Shown: piece by piece, positions 24,317 through 33,780 of the stretch
Layout of the letters: every line of letters begins with the position of its first letter
How positions within the stretch are numbered: position 1 is the first letter of the stretch
Assembly: GCA_905215015.1 (NCBI GenBank)
Contig: CAJMOS010000001.1
Span: 13,662-77,661 of the forward strand
Length of the DNA stretch: 64,000 nucleotides
Origin: an uncultured bacterium
GTDB taxonomy: Bacteria; Spirochaetota; Spirochaetia; Sphaerochaetales; Sphaerochaetaceae
Reading direction: 5' to 3'
Notes under the pieces: generated by a model
Seen by the model: only the letters and a program-made list of their open reading frames with translations
Told to the model about the DNA's origin: nothing
Database searches by the model: none
Made by a program: the position numbers and the translations under genes

Positions 24317-25195
24317 TCAGCTCTTCTCTTCAATCACCTTGCCAGCCGGACGCTTTGCAGCCTCCTTCAGGAAATAGGAGAGCATGTTCCGGGTCACACG
24401 CCTGCGGTACTCCGGCATGGCGTGCGGGCTGATCACCCCGTCGTAGGCGTCCAGGAAAGCAGGAAGCACCTCGTCGATCCGGCTGATGTCCTTGCCGATC
24501 AGCATCTCCTCGACCTTGCGCGAACGCTCGACTTTCGGGCCGGCGGCTCCGCTGGAAGCGCGGAAATCGAGAATGATGCCATCCGTATCCAGCGTCAGGG
24601 CGGAGGACAGGCTCAGCTTGCTGATCGCATTGGCTCTCCGGGTACCGATTTTCCGGTACCACACATAGGTGAAATCATGCGGCGGGATGATGACCTTGGT
24701 GATCAGCTCGTCATCTTCCAGATGGTTTTTCTTCGCGGCGATGATGAAATCATCGACCAGCATCCGTCTTGTTCCCCTGATACTGGCAAGCTCCACCTCG
24801 GCGTCCAGCAAAATCAGCGTCGCGGGAAGGTCCCCTTTCGGGGAGGAGTTCCCGATATTGCCGCCGATGGTGGCCTGGTTGCGCAAACTGATGGCGCCCA
24901 TGCGGCTCGCAGCCTGGCGCACATGCCAAGGCACCAGCCCGTTACGTGCGATGTCGGCGCTGATCTCAAGGGCGCCGATGGTGACATTCCCTTGCCCGTC
25001 ACGGGAAATCCCGCGCATCTCGTCCACCCCGCACAACAGCAGGATCGGCCACGGGAAGCGGGGAGCCGCTCCCTCGCCCCGGCGATACTGGACCATCAGG
25101 TCGGTACCGCCTGCCAGAGGCCTGGCATGGGTGTCGTGGCGGATCTGCAGAGCCTCTTCCAACGTTCTCGGCGCATAAGCGGTATTCATTTCCAT
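24317..25195 (-). CDS. xdhB: xanthine dehydrogenase FAD-binding subunit
   Basis: 292 residues: PLAGGTDLMVQYRRGEG (about residue 26) and QATIGGNIGNSSPKGDLPAT (about 105) are the FAD-contact loops of CO dehydrogenase/xanthine dehydrogenase medium chains. The start overlaps the stop of the [2Fe-2S] subunit gene by 10 bases and has GGGGAG 7 bases before it. It forms with the next two genes a complete three-subunit hydroxylase. The likely reaction is oxidation of hypoxanthine/xanthine or the reverse reduction of urate. Confidence 0.88.
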   Translation of the reverse strand: MEMNTAYAPRTLEEALQIRHDTHARPLAGGTDLMVQYRRGEGAAPRFPWPILLLCGVDEMRGISRDGQGNVTIGALEISADIARNGLVPWHVRQAASRMGAISLRNQATIGGNIGNSSPKGDLPATLILLDAEVELASIRGTRRMLVDDFIIAAKKNHLEDDELITKVIIPPHDFTYVWYRKIGTRRANAISKLSLSSALTLDTDGIILDFRASSGAAGPKVERSRKVEEMLIGKDISRIDEVLPAFLDAYDGVISPHAMPEYRRRVTRNMLSYFLKEAAKRPAGKVIEEKS

Positions 25196-25665
25196 AAGCC
25201 ATCTCCCCGCTGGGATGCCAGCTTGATCGACTCGACAATCAGGTCATAGCCCGTGCAACGGCAGAGGTTGCCGCTGATGCCGAGCCTGATCTCCTCTTCG
25301 GTGGGATGGGGATTGTGCATCAAAAGGTAGTTGGCCGCCATCACCATGCCGGGAATGCAGAAACCGCACTGGACCGCGCCGCCATCGGCGAAAGCCTCGG
25401 CAAGGCACTTGCCCCGGGCAGTCTCGCTCAAACCCTCGATGGTGACGATGTCAGCCCCGCCGCAGGCGCCAATCGGCACCAGACAGCTCGTGACCAGCAG
25501 CCCGTCCTTCAGCACGGAACAGGCACCGCACTCCCCTTCGCCACAGCCCTCCTTGGTTCCGGTAAGGCCGAAATCCTCCCGAAGCACATCCAAGAGCCGT
25601 TTCATCGGGTCGGCGGTGACGCCGACCTTCCTTCCATTCAACGTGAATTCAATCGTGCTGAGCAT
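25186..25665 (-). CDS. xdhC: xanthine dehydrogenase [2Fe-2S] subunit
   Basis: 159 residues with both iron-sulphur sites intact: GCGEGECGAC plus a later Cys (SCLVP) for the plant-ferredoxin type cluster, and QCGFCIPGM plus GNLCRCTGY for the second. The intact set contrasts with the degenerate ferredoxin domain of XdhD nearby. The start lies within the end of the molybdenum subunit gene (17-base overlap), so the three subunits are translationally coupled. Confidence 0.92.
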   Translation of the reverse strand: MLSTIEFTLNGRKVGVTADPMKRLLDVLREDFGLTGTKEGCGEGECGACSVLKDGLLVTSCLVPIGACGGADIVTIEGLSETARGKCLAEAFADGGAVQCGFCIPGMVMAANYLLMHNPHPTEEEIRLGISGNLCRCTGYDLIVESIKLASQRGDGLWK

Positions 25666-27790
25666 GCATCAACCCCTCAATCGTCTCTGGCGGAATCGGA
25701 ATCTCGCAAATCGGTTTTCCAATCGCCTTGCTGACCGCTTCGGTAAAAGCGGCGTCCGCGCCGTTGAACATCAACTCTCCGGCGCCCTTCGCCCCATACG
25801 GGCCATATGGATACGGATTGTCGACCAAGAACGTCTGCATCATCGGGAAATCCATGCTGCAGGGAATGATGTAGTCGGCAAGGGATTTCTGGCGGAACTT
25901 GCCACCCTTGTTCTCCATCACCTCCATGGCCGCATATCCCAAGGACTGCATGACCCCTCCATTTGCCTGGCCGCGCAGAATCAGGCGATCGATCGGGTGG
26001 CCGACATCATGGCTGACCCAGACACCGACCGTCTTGACCTCGTAGGTCAGCGGGTCGACCTCGACCTCCACCACCGCGGCACCCCAGCCATAGGCGATAT
26101 AGGCATCGCCCTTCCAGTTTTCCTGGTCCCAGGGGTATCCCTCCGGATGCTGGTACTCGACGTGGACGGTGAAATCCTTCTCCTTGTCATAGCGCGGCTT
26201 CATCTGCTCCGCGGCCTGCTGGATCAGTCGTCCGGCAATCTGTGTCGAGCGGCTGGCAGCCGTCGGTCCCGAATCCTGGACGCGGTCGGTATCGATATTG
26301 TCGAACACAATCTTCTCGAAGGGGATGCCCAGCGTATGGGCGGCAATCTTGCGCGCGGCGGTATGGAAGCCCTGTCCCATCTCCGTCTGCCCGCAGAGAA
26401 TCTCGACCCTGCCGTCAGCCATCTTGTGCAGGTCGCACTTGGCCTTGATCAGCACCTGCTCGCCGTTGCCGGTGAAGGCACCGCCATGGTTGTACAAAGA
26501 CAGCCCGATGCCACGGCCACAGCCCGGCTTGTATTCCCTCGCCTTGCGCTCGTAGTCGCTCGCCTCGGTAATCTGCCTGATCATCTCCGGCAGCATGACT
26601 TTCTCGTTGATGTGACCCTCGGTGCTGGTCATGTCCCCTTGTCTGATCAGGTAACGCCTCTTGAACTCGAGGGGCTCGACACCCAGCATGTCGGCCAAGT
26701 GGCACATGTGGCGTTCGATGGCGAACAGGGTCTGGGGCGCTCCGAACCCGCGGAACGCGTCACTGGGGAACGTGTTGGTGGCGACACCCCGGCCATGGAT
26801 GCGCGTAGCGGGAATCCGATAACAGCCAGTGGCATGGAAGACACCGCGCTGCAGGACGACGAACGAGCAGGAAAGGTAACCGCCCACATTGTAGACCACG
26901 TCGATATCCATGCCCAGGATATTGCCCTGCTTGTCCAGCGCGGTCTTGATGATCGTGCGGGACGGGTGGCGCTTGACGGTGAACGCGGTCTCCTCCTTCC
27001 GGTCGAAAATCAGCTCCACCGGCTTTTGCAGCTTGTGGCAGGCGACCAGGCAGGGTCCTGCGAGCACGTCGGGGAAGTGCTCCTTCGCTCCGAAGGCCCC
27101 TCCGGTCATCGTCTGGCGCACATCGATATCCTCGGCTTTCAGGTTCAGAAGTCCCGCAATCGACTTGCGGATGTAGAACGGGCACTGGCTGGAGGCGTAG
27201 ACCACATACCTGCCCTGTTCCATCGTCACGCAGCAACTCTGCGGCTCGAGGTTCACATGCTCCTGGAAACCAGTGCGATAGGTCTCCTCGAACACGCGGT
27301 CCGCCCTGGCAAAGACCTTGTCGATGTCCTCTCCCGAATGGGTGGTCAGCTCGCAGAACAGATTGTCCTTGCCGACGAAGGCGCCGCCCTTGCAGGCGAG
27401 CCCCTCCTCGATCGTGATGGCAGGGGTCTCCTCCTCATAGTCAATCTTGACTTGTGCCAACAGGTCATCCAACACCTCTTTGTCCGGGCCGCAGAGCAGG
27501 CCGATGGTCTCGCCCACATACCGCACGTCATGCTCGGCGAAGCACTTCCAGTCCTTCTGGATCATCCACAGCTCGTTCTTGCCCGGAATGTCCTTGTAGG
27601 AAACGAAGTCGTATCCCTGCGGCATCTCGGGAAGATGAATGGCAAGAATCTTGCCACGGGCGATGGTCGAACGGACCATGCGGGCGTAGAGCGCGCCTGG
27701 AAAATGCATGTCCCCCAGGTACTTCTGCTTTCCCGTACACTTGTCTATGGCATCATACCGGCGTACAGGGTCGGAAATCTCTTTCGTCAT
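25649..27790 (-). CDS. xdhA: xanthine dehydrogenase molybdenum-binding subunit
   Basis: 713 residues. Molybdopterin and substrate loops include GGAFGAKEHFPD, FRGFGAPQTLFAIE, GQTEMGQGFHTAARK and the C-terminal GPYGAKGAGELMFNG with the catalytic Glu. No selenocysteine codon interrupts the frame, so any selenium would be in the labile cofactor form. ATG 27790 is preferred over TTG 27793; GGAGG is 8 bases upstream. The gene follows ygeY after 106 bases containing a strong stem-loop. Neighbouring YgeY, SsnA and YgfK point to purine use, though substrate preference cannot be read from sequence. Confidence 0.9.
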   Translation of the reverse strand: MTKEISDPVRRYDAIDKCTGKQKYLGDMHFPGALYARMVRSTIARGKILAIHLPEMPQGYDFVSYKDIPGKNELWMIQKDWKCFAEHDVRYVGETIGLLCGPDKEVLDDLLAQVKIDYEEETPAITIEEGLACKGGAFVGKDNLFCELTTHSGEDIDKVFARADRVFEETYRTGFQEHVNLEPQSCCVTMEQGRYVVYASSQCPFYIRKSIAGLLNLKAEDIDVRQTMTGGAFGAKEHFPDVLAGPCLVACHKLQKPVELIFDRKEETAFTVKRHPSRTIIKTALDKQGNILGMDIDVVYNVGGYLSCSFVVLQRGVFHATGCYRIPATRIHGRGVATNTFPSDAFRGFGAPQTLFAIERHMCHLADMLGVEPLEFKRRYLIRQGDMTSTEGHINEKVMLPEMIRQITEASDYERKAREYKPGCGRGIGLSLYNHGGAFTGNGEQVLIKAKCDLHKMADGRVEILCGQTEMGQGFHTAARKIAAHTLGIPFEKIVFDNIDTDRVQDSGPTAASRSTQIAGRLIQQAAEQMKPRYDKEKDFTVHVEYQHPEGYPWDQENWKGDAYIAYGWGAAVVEVEVDPLTYEVKTVGVWVSHDVGHPIDRLILRGQANGGVMQSLGYAAMEVMENKGGKFRQKSLADYIIPCSMDFPMMQTFLVDNPYPYGPYGAKGAGELMFNGADAAFTEAVSKAIGKPICEIPIPPETIEGLMHAQHD

Positions 27791-27842
27791 CAAAGAGCGC
27801 CTCCATTATATCTCTTTACAAATAATCGCTTTTCAAGCGCAC

Positions 27843-27870
27843 ACTGGGCTATGGTCGCCCATAGCCCAGT
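27843..27870. promoter_or_regulatory. 12-bp perfect stem-loop between ygeY and xdhA
   Basis: ACTGGGCTATGG / CCATAGCCCAGT around TCGC. There is no T-run on the minus strand, so it is not a standard terminator. It could be an mRNA-stabilising or processing element setting different levels of upstream and downstream genes, or a protein binding palindrome. Confidence 0.5.
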
Positions 27871-27896
27871 ATATATCAGAACGTCGGGAACCGCTG

Positions 27897-29117
27897 TTAT
27901 TTTTCCAACAGATAGGGCAGCTCCGCATAGAACGCACTGCAAATCTCCAGATCCTTCACGCGGGTGATCTCGTTCGGAGCGTGCGCCTGCTCCTCGTCGC
28001 CAGGGCCGAAACCGATCGCCGGAATCTTGTGGCGTCCCGTCGTCGCGACCAGGTTGGTGCTGAAGGTCCACTTGTCGACCACCGGCTCCTTGCCGAAGAG
28101 CAACTCGTAATCCTTGACAGCCGCCTGCACGAGCGGATGGTCCTTGTCGGTCTTCCAAGTCGGGAAATAGAGCTCCTGGCTGTAATGGGTGCCGGTGTAT
28201 CCCACCTTCTTGTAGTCCGGCATCTGCACGACGATCTCGCTTTCCGGATCTCCGGTCGCCTCGCTGACAGCCTTCTTGACCTGCGCGATGGCAAGGTCTG
28301 CGGTCTCGCCCCAGGTAAGGCGCCTGTCACAGTAGATCATGGCATAGTCGGCGACAGCACACTGGCTCGGTCCCTTGACATCCATCTGGCTGACGCAGAT
28401 GGTACCCTTTCCGAGGAAATGCTCCTCGTCCGGCTGCAGCTCGTTGTTCAGCTTCTCGATGGCGAGGGCTGCCTTGGCGGCCTTGTACGCGGCGTTGACA
28501 CCACGCTCCGGGGCGGAACCATGGCAGGAGATGCCCTTCAGGAAAATCTGGATCTCCATGCGTCCGCGGTGGCCACGATAGATGCGGCAGCTGGTCGGCT
28601 CGGTGGAGCAGATGAGGTCGGGCTTGAAGCCTTCCTCCTCGATCATGTACTTCCAGCACATGCCGTCGCAGTCCTCTTCCATGACAGTGAAGGTGAACCA
28701 CACCGTGTACTGCCCGCCATAGCCCAGTTCCTTCAGGATACGGCCGGCAGTGATCATGGCCGCCGCGCCACCCTTCTGGTCGCTCGTGCCACGGCCCCAG
28801 ACCTTGCCATCCTTGATTTCGCCAGAGAACGGGTCAAAGGTCCAGTTCTTCATGTTGCCGACCTCGACCGTGTCGATGTGGGCATCGAAGGCAATCGACT
28901 TCGGACCGTTTCCGACGCGCCCGATGACACTGCCAAGTCCGTCGACCCGCACCTCGTCAAAACCCGCTTCCTTGCAAAGCTTGACGATCAGGTCGCAGAC
29001 ATCCTTTTCCTTGGAGGAATAACTCTTCGTCTTGACCAGTTTGGAAAGGTTCTCCGCCGTGTAGTCACGGTACTTCGCGGCCAATTCCAGAATCTTCTTC
29101 GACATATCCATACGCAT
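27897..29117 (-). CDS. ygeY: YgeY family selenium metabolism-linked hydrolase
   Basis: 406 residues, an M20-type metallohydrolase. Metal ligands are seen in FDAHIDTVEVG, GRGTSDQKGG, VMEEDCDG and STEPTSC, with a late His in AHAPNE. It matches E. coli YgeY (403 residues) in length and blocks such as YRGHRGRMEI and HGSAPERG. In purine-degrading anaerobes it is thought to cleave an amide or ureido bond of a ring-opened urate product. Start: ATG 29117 or the in-frame ATG at 29111; the AAGGAG spacing (9 bases) fits the second slightly better. It lies 15 bases after ssnA. Confidence 0.9.
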   Translation of the reverse strand: MRMDMSKKILELAAKYRDYTAENLSKLVKTKSYSSKEKDVCDLIVKLCKEAGFDEVRVDGLGSVIGRVGNGPKSIAFDAHIDTVEVGNMKNWTFDPFSGEIKDGKVWGRGTSDQKGGAAAMITAGRILKELGYGGQYTVWFTFTVMEEDCDGMCWKYMIEEEGFKPDLICSTEPTSCRIYRGHRGRMEIQIFLKGISCHGSAPERGVNAAYKAAKAALAIEKLNNELQPDEEHFLGKGTICVSQMDVKGPSQCAVADYAMIYCDRRLTWGETADLAIAQVKKAVSEATGDPESEIVVQMPDYKKVGYTGTHYSQELYFPTWKTDKDHPLVQAAVKDYELLFGKEPVVDKWTFSTNLVATTGRHKIPAIGFGPGDEEQAHAPNEITRVKDLEICSAFYAELPYLLEK

Positions 29118-29132
29118 CTTCTCCTTCTTCCC

Positions 29133-30479
29133 TTATTCTCGTTCTTTCTCAGGCTCCACAGGAACCGAAGTATCCACCGTATGCCACACGCGCGCGGCCA
29201 CTTCGCGGGCCTTGGCGTAGATGGCATCCACATCCAGACCGGGGAAGGTCCGATGGTCCATGACCACCCTGCCATCCACGATCACGCTTTCCACACAGCC
29301 GCTGGACATACCCCAGACGAAATGGCCGGCGGCGTTTGCCGCAAGCAACGGAGTCGGGCAATGATAGTCCAGGATGTCCAGATCGGCCTTGTAACCGGCC
29401 TCGACACGCCCGAGCCTCGTACCCACGAAATATTTTTCCAGCAGCTTGTTGCCCCGAGCCATCGCCTCGACGAAGTCGCTCGGCCAGAAGGGACCACCCT
29501 CATCCTTGTGCTTGAAGAAACCGATCTTCAGCTCCTCGAACATGTTGCCGCCGCATCCATCGGTGCCCATGATCAGGTTCTTCACCTCGGTCAGGTGTCT
29601 GGCGTAGCCGACGTGGTTGTTCATGTTGCTGCGGGGATTGTGGACCAGGAAACAGCCATGCTCGTTCAGCTTTTTCACTTCCTGAGAGGAAAGCCAGAGT
29701 CCATGGGCGTACAGCGAGTTGTCGGTCAGCATGCCGAACTTGTCCAGGCGGTCCACGATATCCATGTTGTAGAAATGATGGCTCCAGACGCTGTCATAGT
29801 TGCCCTCGGCGATATGGGTGTGCGTTCCGGCTCCCGATGCGCGCATCGCCTCGCCCATCAGCTTCAGCCCCGCGTCGGGGATGGTGAACAGCGCGTGCCC
29901 GCCAATCATGCCGCGCACCAGACGGCGCTTCTTGCTGCTGACGGCGAAGTCGTAGTTCTCCTGCACGCCCTCCTCGACCTCCTGCATGCCGCGGTTGCGG
30001 TTGGTCACCTCATAGCAGGTCATGCCGCGGATGCCCACTTGTTCCATACCGTCGGCGATGGTATCCAGGCTTCCCTTGATGAACGAGGGGCTGGCGTGGT
30101 GGTCGATCACGCTGGTAGTGCCAGCGGCAATCGCGTCGATGGAACAAATCAGGCTGGAATACAGGCATGCCTCCTTGTCCAGGCCACGGTCCAGACGCCA
30201 CCACCACTCCTTCAGCACCTGGATGAAATCGGTCTGGGGTCCGGCGGTGATCTGCATGCCGCGGGACAACCCGCTGTAGTAATGATGGTGCCCGCAGACG
30301 TTGCCGGGAATCACGACGCGGCCGGTACCGTCGAAGTGCTTGTCGGCCTTGATGCCCTTGGCGGCATCCTTGCCGACCTTCTGGATCAAGTCATCCTTGA
30401 TCACGACATCGACGCCGTTTTCCACGGTGATCGGCTGCATGGTCTGCATGACCGTCGTGTTGGTAATCGTGATAATCAT
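29133..30479 (-). CDS. ssnA: putative aminohydrolase SsnA
   Basis: 448 residues, amidohydrolase superfamily. Metal ligands: the HHHYYSG segment (about residue 64), HTHIAEGNYD, and the Asp of MGTDGCGGN. The C-terminal part returns to the small beta domain (VIVDGRVVMDHRTFPGLD). It matches SsnA (about 442 residues in E. coli), a chlorohydrolase/deaminase relative. It is required in the urate/selenium cluster and may deaminate or open a purine-derived ring. It is 15 bases downstream of ygfK, clearly one operon. Confidence 0.9.
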   Translation of the reverse strand: MIITITNTTVMQTMQPITVENGVDVVIKDDLIQKVGKDAAKGIKADKHFDGTGRVVIPGNVCGHHHYYSGLSRGMQITAGPQTDFIQVLKEWWWRLDRGLDKEACLYSSLICSIDAIAAGTTSVIDHHASPSFIKGSLDTIADGMEQVGIRGMTCYEVTNRNRGMQEVEEGVQENYDFAVSSKKRRLVRGMIGGHALFTIPDAGLKLMGEAMRASGAGTHTHIAEGNYDSVWSHHFYNMDIVDRLDKFGMLTDNSLYAHGLWLSSQEVKKLNEHGCFLVHNPRSNMNNHVGYARHLTEVKNLIMGTDGCGGNMFEELKIGFFKHKDEGGPFWPSDFVEAMARGNKLLEKYFVGTRLGRVEAGYKADLDILDYHCPTPLLAANAAGHFVWGMSSGCVESVIVDGRVVMDHRTFPGLDVDAIYAKAREVAARVWHTVDTSVPVEPEKERE

Positions 30480-30494
30480 CGCATCCCTCCTTCG

Positions 30495-33400
30495 TTATTC
30501 GACCGGACCAAGCAGGTAGCTGTAGGTCTCGAAAATGGTGGTGATCAGAGCCGCAGTCTCTTCGCTCACGCCCTCGTCTCCACCCAAGTCGCCATCCTTG
30601 TCGAACGAGGCATGGTAGATCTTGCCGTCCTGGCGGATGACCAAGCCGCCATCCTCCTCATCACGGCAGAAACCGCTGTTCCCGCTCTTCTCGAACGACT
30701 CCTTGTCGCTGAAGATGGTGAACTTCTTCTTGTAGGGACCGCCGCTGTAGGGGCAGAAGGTCTCGCAGTTGCCGCACTCGTTGCAGTAGGCGTCCAGGTG
30801 GACAATCTGGAACGGGTTGTCAAACATGCCGAGCGAGCGGACGTCGATGGCGACATTGGCCCGGTTCGGGCAGACGTCGACGCACTTGTTGCACAGGTAC
30901 GAGCACTCCATGCAGCGCTTGCCCTCGCGGGCGGCGAATTCCTTCTCCCCGCTCTTCAGGCCCTCGCGAATATGGGTCTTTTTCTCGTACAGGTCGGCGA
31001 AGTACGCGTCCTCATCCTTGGTCAGCTGGTCCTGCTCCTCGGAAGAAAGCTCCTCTTCCCCGTCATCGTCATGCTCGTGGTCATGGCAGTGGCAGTCGTC
31101 ATCATCGCAGTGATGGTGCATATGCTCCTCGCTCTCCGCCTCGTCGCCAAGCACGTCGTCAATCGCGTCATCCACCGCAGCCTGGGCGCTGGCGATGCAC
31201 TTGACCACCACGCTGGGACCACTCTGCATATCGCCAATCGCGTAGACGCCTTCCAGAGGAGTCTTCTTCGTTTCCTTGTCGGCTTCCGGCCATCCCCTGT
31301 CGGTCAGCGGAAGTCCGAAAGCGGAAAGCAATCCGCCATCAGCCTTCTCACCGAGGGCGGTCAGCATCGCCGTGCAGGGCAAGGAGATCCTCTTCCCGGT
31401 ATCCTTCGGACTGCGACGACCGGAAGCGTCCGGCTCGCCGAGAGCCATGACCGCCAGCGTCGCCACATCGTCGGCAAGGCTGACCGGATTGGTCAGGAAA
31501 CTGGTCTTGACGCCTTCCGCAATGGCCAAGTCAAGCTCTTCCTTGTTCGCTGGCATCTCCTCGATCGAGCGGCGGTAGACGATGGTCACATCCTCGACGC
31601 CGGGAACGCGCTTCGCGGCGCGCGCGGCATCCATCGCGGTGTTGCCACCACCGATGACCAGGACGTGCTTGCCAAGGGAGATTCCCTCCGGGTCCTTATG
31701 GAAGCGGGCCAAGAAGTCCCAGGCGCTCTGGACGTTCTCTCCATCGAGACCGAGCGGGCGGGAGCTTTCGGCGCCGACCGCATAGAACACATAGGCATAT
31801 CCCGCCTGCTTCAGCGCGGCGACCGTCTCCTCCTCGACCTTCGCCCCGAAATGGAACGTCACTCCATGGGCCTTGATGAAATCGATATCCTGCTGGATGA
31901 CCGATGCGGGGATACGGAAAGAAGGAATCACGTACCGCACGACGCCGCCGGCGTCCTGTTCCTTCTCATAGACATGGGTGTCGAAACCCGCGCGGGCCAA
32001 GAAATAGGCGGCGGCAAGGCCGGCAGGCCCCGCTCCGACGACCGCGGCTTTCACGTCGCTCTTCTCGGTGGCGCCTTCCCACTCCTTCTTGAAGTCGGCA
32101 AACCCGTTCTCCACAGCCAGCTTTTTCATCTCGCGGATCTGCACCGGCCCCTCGTAGTCGTTGCGGGCGCAGTGCTGCTGGCACTGGTGGTCACAGATCC
32201 AGCTGGTGATTCCGGGAAGGGCGTTGGTGTTGTAGATCAGGGCCAAGGCGTCGCTGTAGCGGCCCTCGGCGACCAGCTGCACATATTCAGGAATGGGCTG
32301 GTGGATCGGACATGCCATCTGGCACGGGGCGACATAGCAGTCCGTCACGGGAAGTTCCTGCCCGATCTTCACGGAATCAAAACCATGGCGATCCTTCTGC
32401 AGGAATTCGGCCTTGCCGCTGCGGGCCTTCTCGCTCAGCGCGGAAAGCTTCTCCACATCGATCTGCTGCAAATCCCAGCCGGGGCAGCCCTCCAGCTTCT
32501 CCGCGATCTGGGTAAGCTTGCCGTACCCGCCCGGGTGCAGCATGTCGGTGGCGATGGTAAGCGGTTTCAGGCCACAGGCAAACAGTTCCGGGGCGCTCAT
32601 CAGGGTCACGCCGCCGCAGTAGGAAATGGGAAGCTTGCCATCGAACTCCTTGCTGAGCCAGGTGGCGACCGTCGTGGAAAGCGGCAGCAGGGCACGGCCG
32701 GACATGTACATTTCCCCTCCGGGGAGCTGCTTCTGGTCGTTGACCGAGCCAAGCGTGTTGGTCAGCTTGACTCCGAACTGGCGCCCTTCCTTCCTGGCCA
32801 GGTCGACCAGCTCGTGGAGCATGAGCACGGCATCCTTGTACTGCAGGTCGTGGTCGAAGTTCTCGTGCGTCAAGGTGATGTACCGGAAGCCGTTGGCATC
32901 AAGGATCTTCCGCGCCTCGTCGTAGCCAAGCAACGTCGGGTTGAGCTTCACATAGGTATGGATATGCAGGTCATGCAGCATGTAGGAACAAATCGCCTTG
33001 ATTTCCTTCGGCGGGCACCCATGCATGGTGGAAACCGTCACGTTGTTGACGATATGCGGATCGATCTTGCCGGCAAGATCCTTCAGGGTCTTTTCCTTAC
33101 CTTCCCACGGAGTTCCCTCGAACAGGTTTCCCTCCTCGAGCAGCTCGGAAAGCTCGTCCAGATACTCCTGCCAGCGACTCTCGCCGCGGGCGTCCAGCAT
33201 CGTACTGATATAGCGGCGCATCTTTTCGGTCTTGATGCCCTCGAGGGTGTAGCCGACCGACAGGTTGAAGATGAAGCTCTTCTTCCAAGGGCTCTTGTGG
33301 GTGACCGCATCCAAAAGACAACAAATGATGTAGGCCTTGGCGTACTCGCTCCAAGTCTGGGGCAGCATCAGTTCGGTGGACCACTCGACGTTGTACCCCT

Positions 33401-33719
33401 CGTCACGCGCGTCGATGCAGGGTTTGGCGACAGCGCCGGTGGCTGCGAAGTCATCCTTCTCCTGGGCGGTCTTCAGCTCGATGAAGCGTCCGCCGACCAG
33501 ATAACTGGTGATGATGTTCTGGGCAAGCTGGGTGTGGGGACCGGCGGCCGGTCCGAGCGCGGTCTCGGCGCCCTGCCCGAACAGGCTGATGGAATTGCCG
33601 CCCTTGGCATGATAGAATTGGTCATATGGGATATTGAAGATTGATCCATGAAGCTTCAGCTCCTGGGTCATCCGGACAAGCAACTCTCCAAACGGGACGG
33701 GATGCATGATATCAGACAT
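30495..33719 (-). CDS. ygfK: YgfK, putative selenate reductase/oxidoreductase subunit
   Basis: 1074 residues. The N-terminal half is a dihydroorotate dehydrogenase-like barrel. It is followed by a GltB/AegA-type flavoprotein module: Cys-rich MACPIHQPIPEY and WICDHQCQQHCAR, then FAD site VGAGPAGLAAAYFLARAG and NADPH site VIGGGNTAMDAARAA. At the C-terminus come two 4Fe-4S motifs, CMECSYLCNKCVDVCP and CNECGNCETFCPYSGGP. The plan resembles dihydropyrimidine dehydrogenase, in line with reduction of a purine-derived ring. Between the NADPH and 4Fe-4S domains (about residues 862-890) is a stretch of His, Asp and Cys (HMHHHCDDDDCHCHDHEHDD), which looks like a metal-binding insert. First gene of the main operon, with a good promoter. 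Confidence 0.9.
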   Translation of the reverse strand: MSDIMHPVPFGELLVRMTQELKLHGSIFNIPYDQFYHAKGGNSISLFGQGAETALGPAAGPHTQLAQNIITSYLVGGRFIELKTAQEKDDFAATGAVAKPCIDARDEGYNVEWSTELMLPQTWSEYAKAYIICCLLDAVTHKSPWKKSFIFNLSVGYTLEGIKTEKMRRYISTMLDARGESRWQEYLDELSELLEEGNLFEGTPWEGKEKTLKDLAGKIDPHIVNNVTVSTMHGCPPKEIKAICSYMLHDLHIHTYVKLNPTLLGYDEARKILDANGFRYITLTHENFDHDLQYKDAVLMLHELVDLARKEGRQFGVKLTNTLGSVNDQKQLPGGEMYMSGRALLPLSTTVATWLSKEFDGKLPISYCGGVTLMSAPELFACGLKPLTIATDMLHPGGYGKLTQIAEKLEGCPGWDLQQIDVEKLSALSEKARSGKAEFLQKDRHGFDSVKIGQELPVTDCYVAPCQMACPIHQPIPEYVQLVAEGRYSDALALIYNTNALPGITSWICDHQCQQHCARNDYEGPVQIREMKKLAVENGFADFKKEWEGATEKSDVKAAVVGAGPAGLAAAYFLARAGFDTHVYEKEQDAGGVVRYVIPSFRIPASVIQQDIDFIKAHGVTFHFGAKVEEETVAALKQAGYAYVFYAVGAESSRPLGLDGENVQSAWDFLARFHKDPEGISLGKHVLVIGGGNTAMDAARAAKRVPGVEDVTIVYRRSIEEMPANKEELDLAIAEGVKTSFLTNPVSLADDVATLAVMALGEPDASGRRSPKDTGKRISLPCTAMLTALGEKADGGLLSAFGLPLTDRGWPEADKETKKTPLEGVYAIGDMQSGPSVVVKCIASAQAAVDDAIDDVLGDEAESEEHMHHHCDDDDCHCHDHEHDDDGEEELSSEEQDQLTKDEDAYFADLYEKKTHIREGLKSGEKEFAAREGKRCMECSYLCNKCVDVCPNRANVAIDVRSLGMFDNPFQIVHLDAYCNECGNCETFCPYSGGPYKKKFTIFSDKESFEKSGNSGFCRDEEDGGLVIRQDGKIYHASFDKDGDLGGDEGVSEETAALITTIFETYSYLLGPVE

Positions 33720-33745
33720 GGTCGTACACTCATTTACCTTGCTTT

Positions 33746-33773
33746 ATTGTAAAGCAGATTCACCGTGCGTCAA
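33746..33773 (-). promoter_or_regulatory. sigma70-type promoter of the ygfK operon
   Basis: On the minus strand TTGACG (33773-33768), a 16-base spacer and TACAAT (33751-33746), 27 bases before the ygfK ATG. The GCAACA repeats lie just upstream, where an activator could touch the polymerase. Confidence 0.65.
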
Positions 33774-33780
33774 TGAGAAA

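Noticed and set aside
27708..33644. Plus-strand open frame of 1978 codons opposite xdhA-ygeY-ssnA-ygfK
   Set aside because: Its translation is low in complexity typical of antisense to GC-biased genes (rich in His, Leu, Val, Arg). It has no domain, and the minus-strand genes are unmistakable.
25649..33719. Selenocysteine (in-frame TGA) in the purine cluster proteins
   Set aside because: All frames run without internal TGA; any selenium would be in a cofactor, not read from the sequence.
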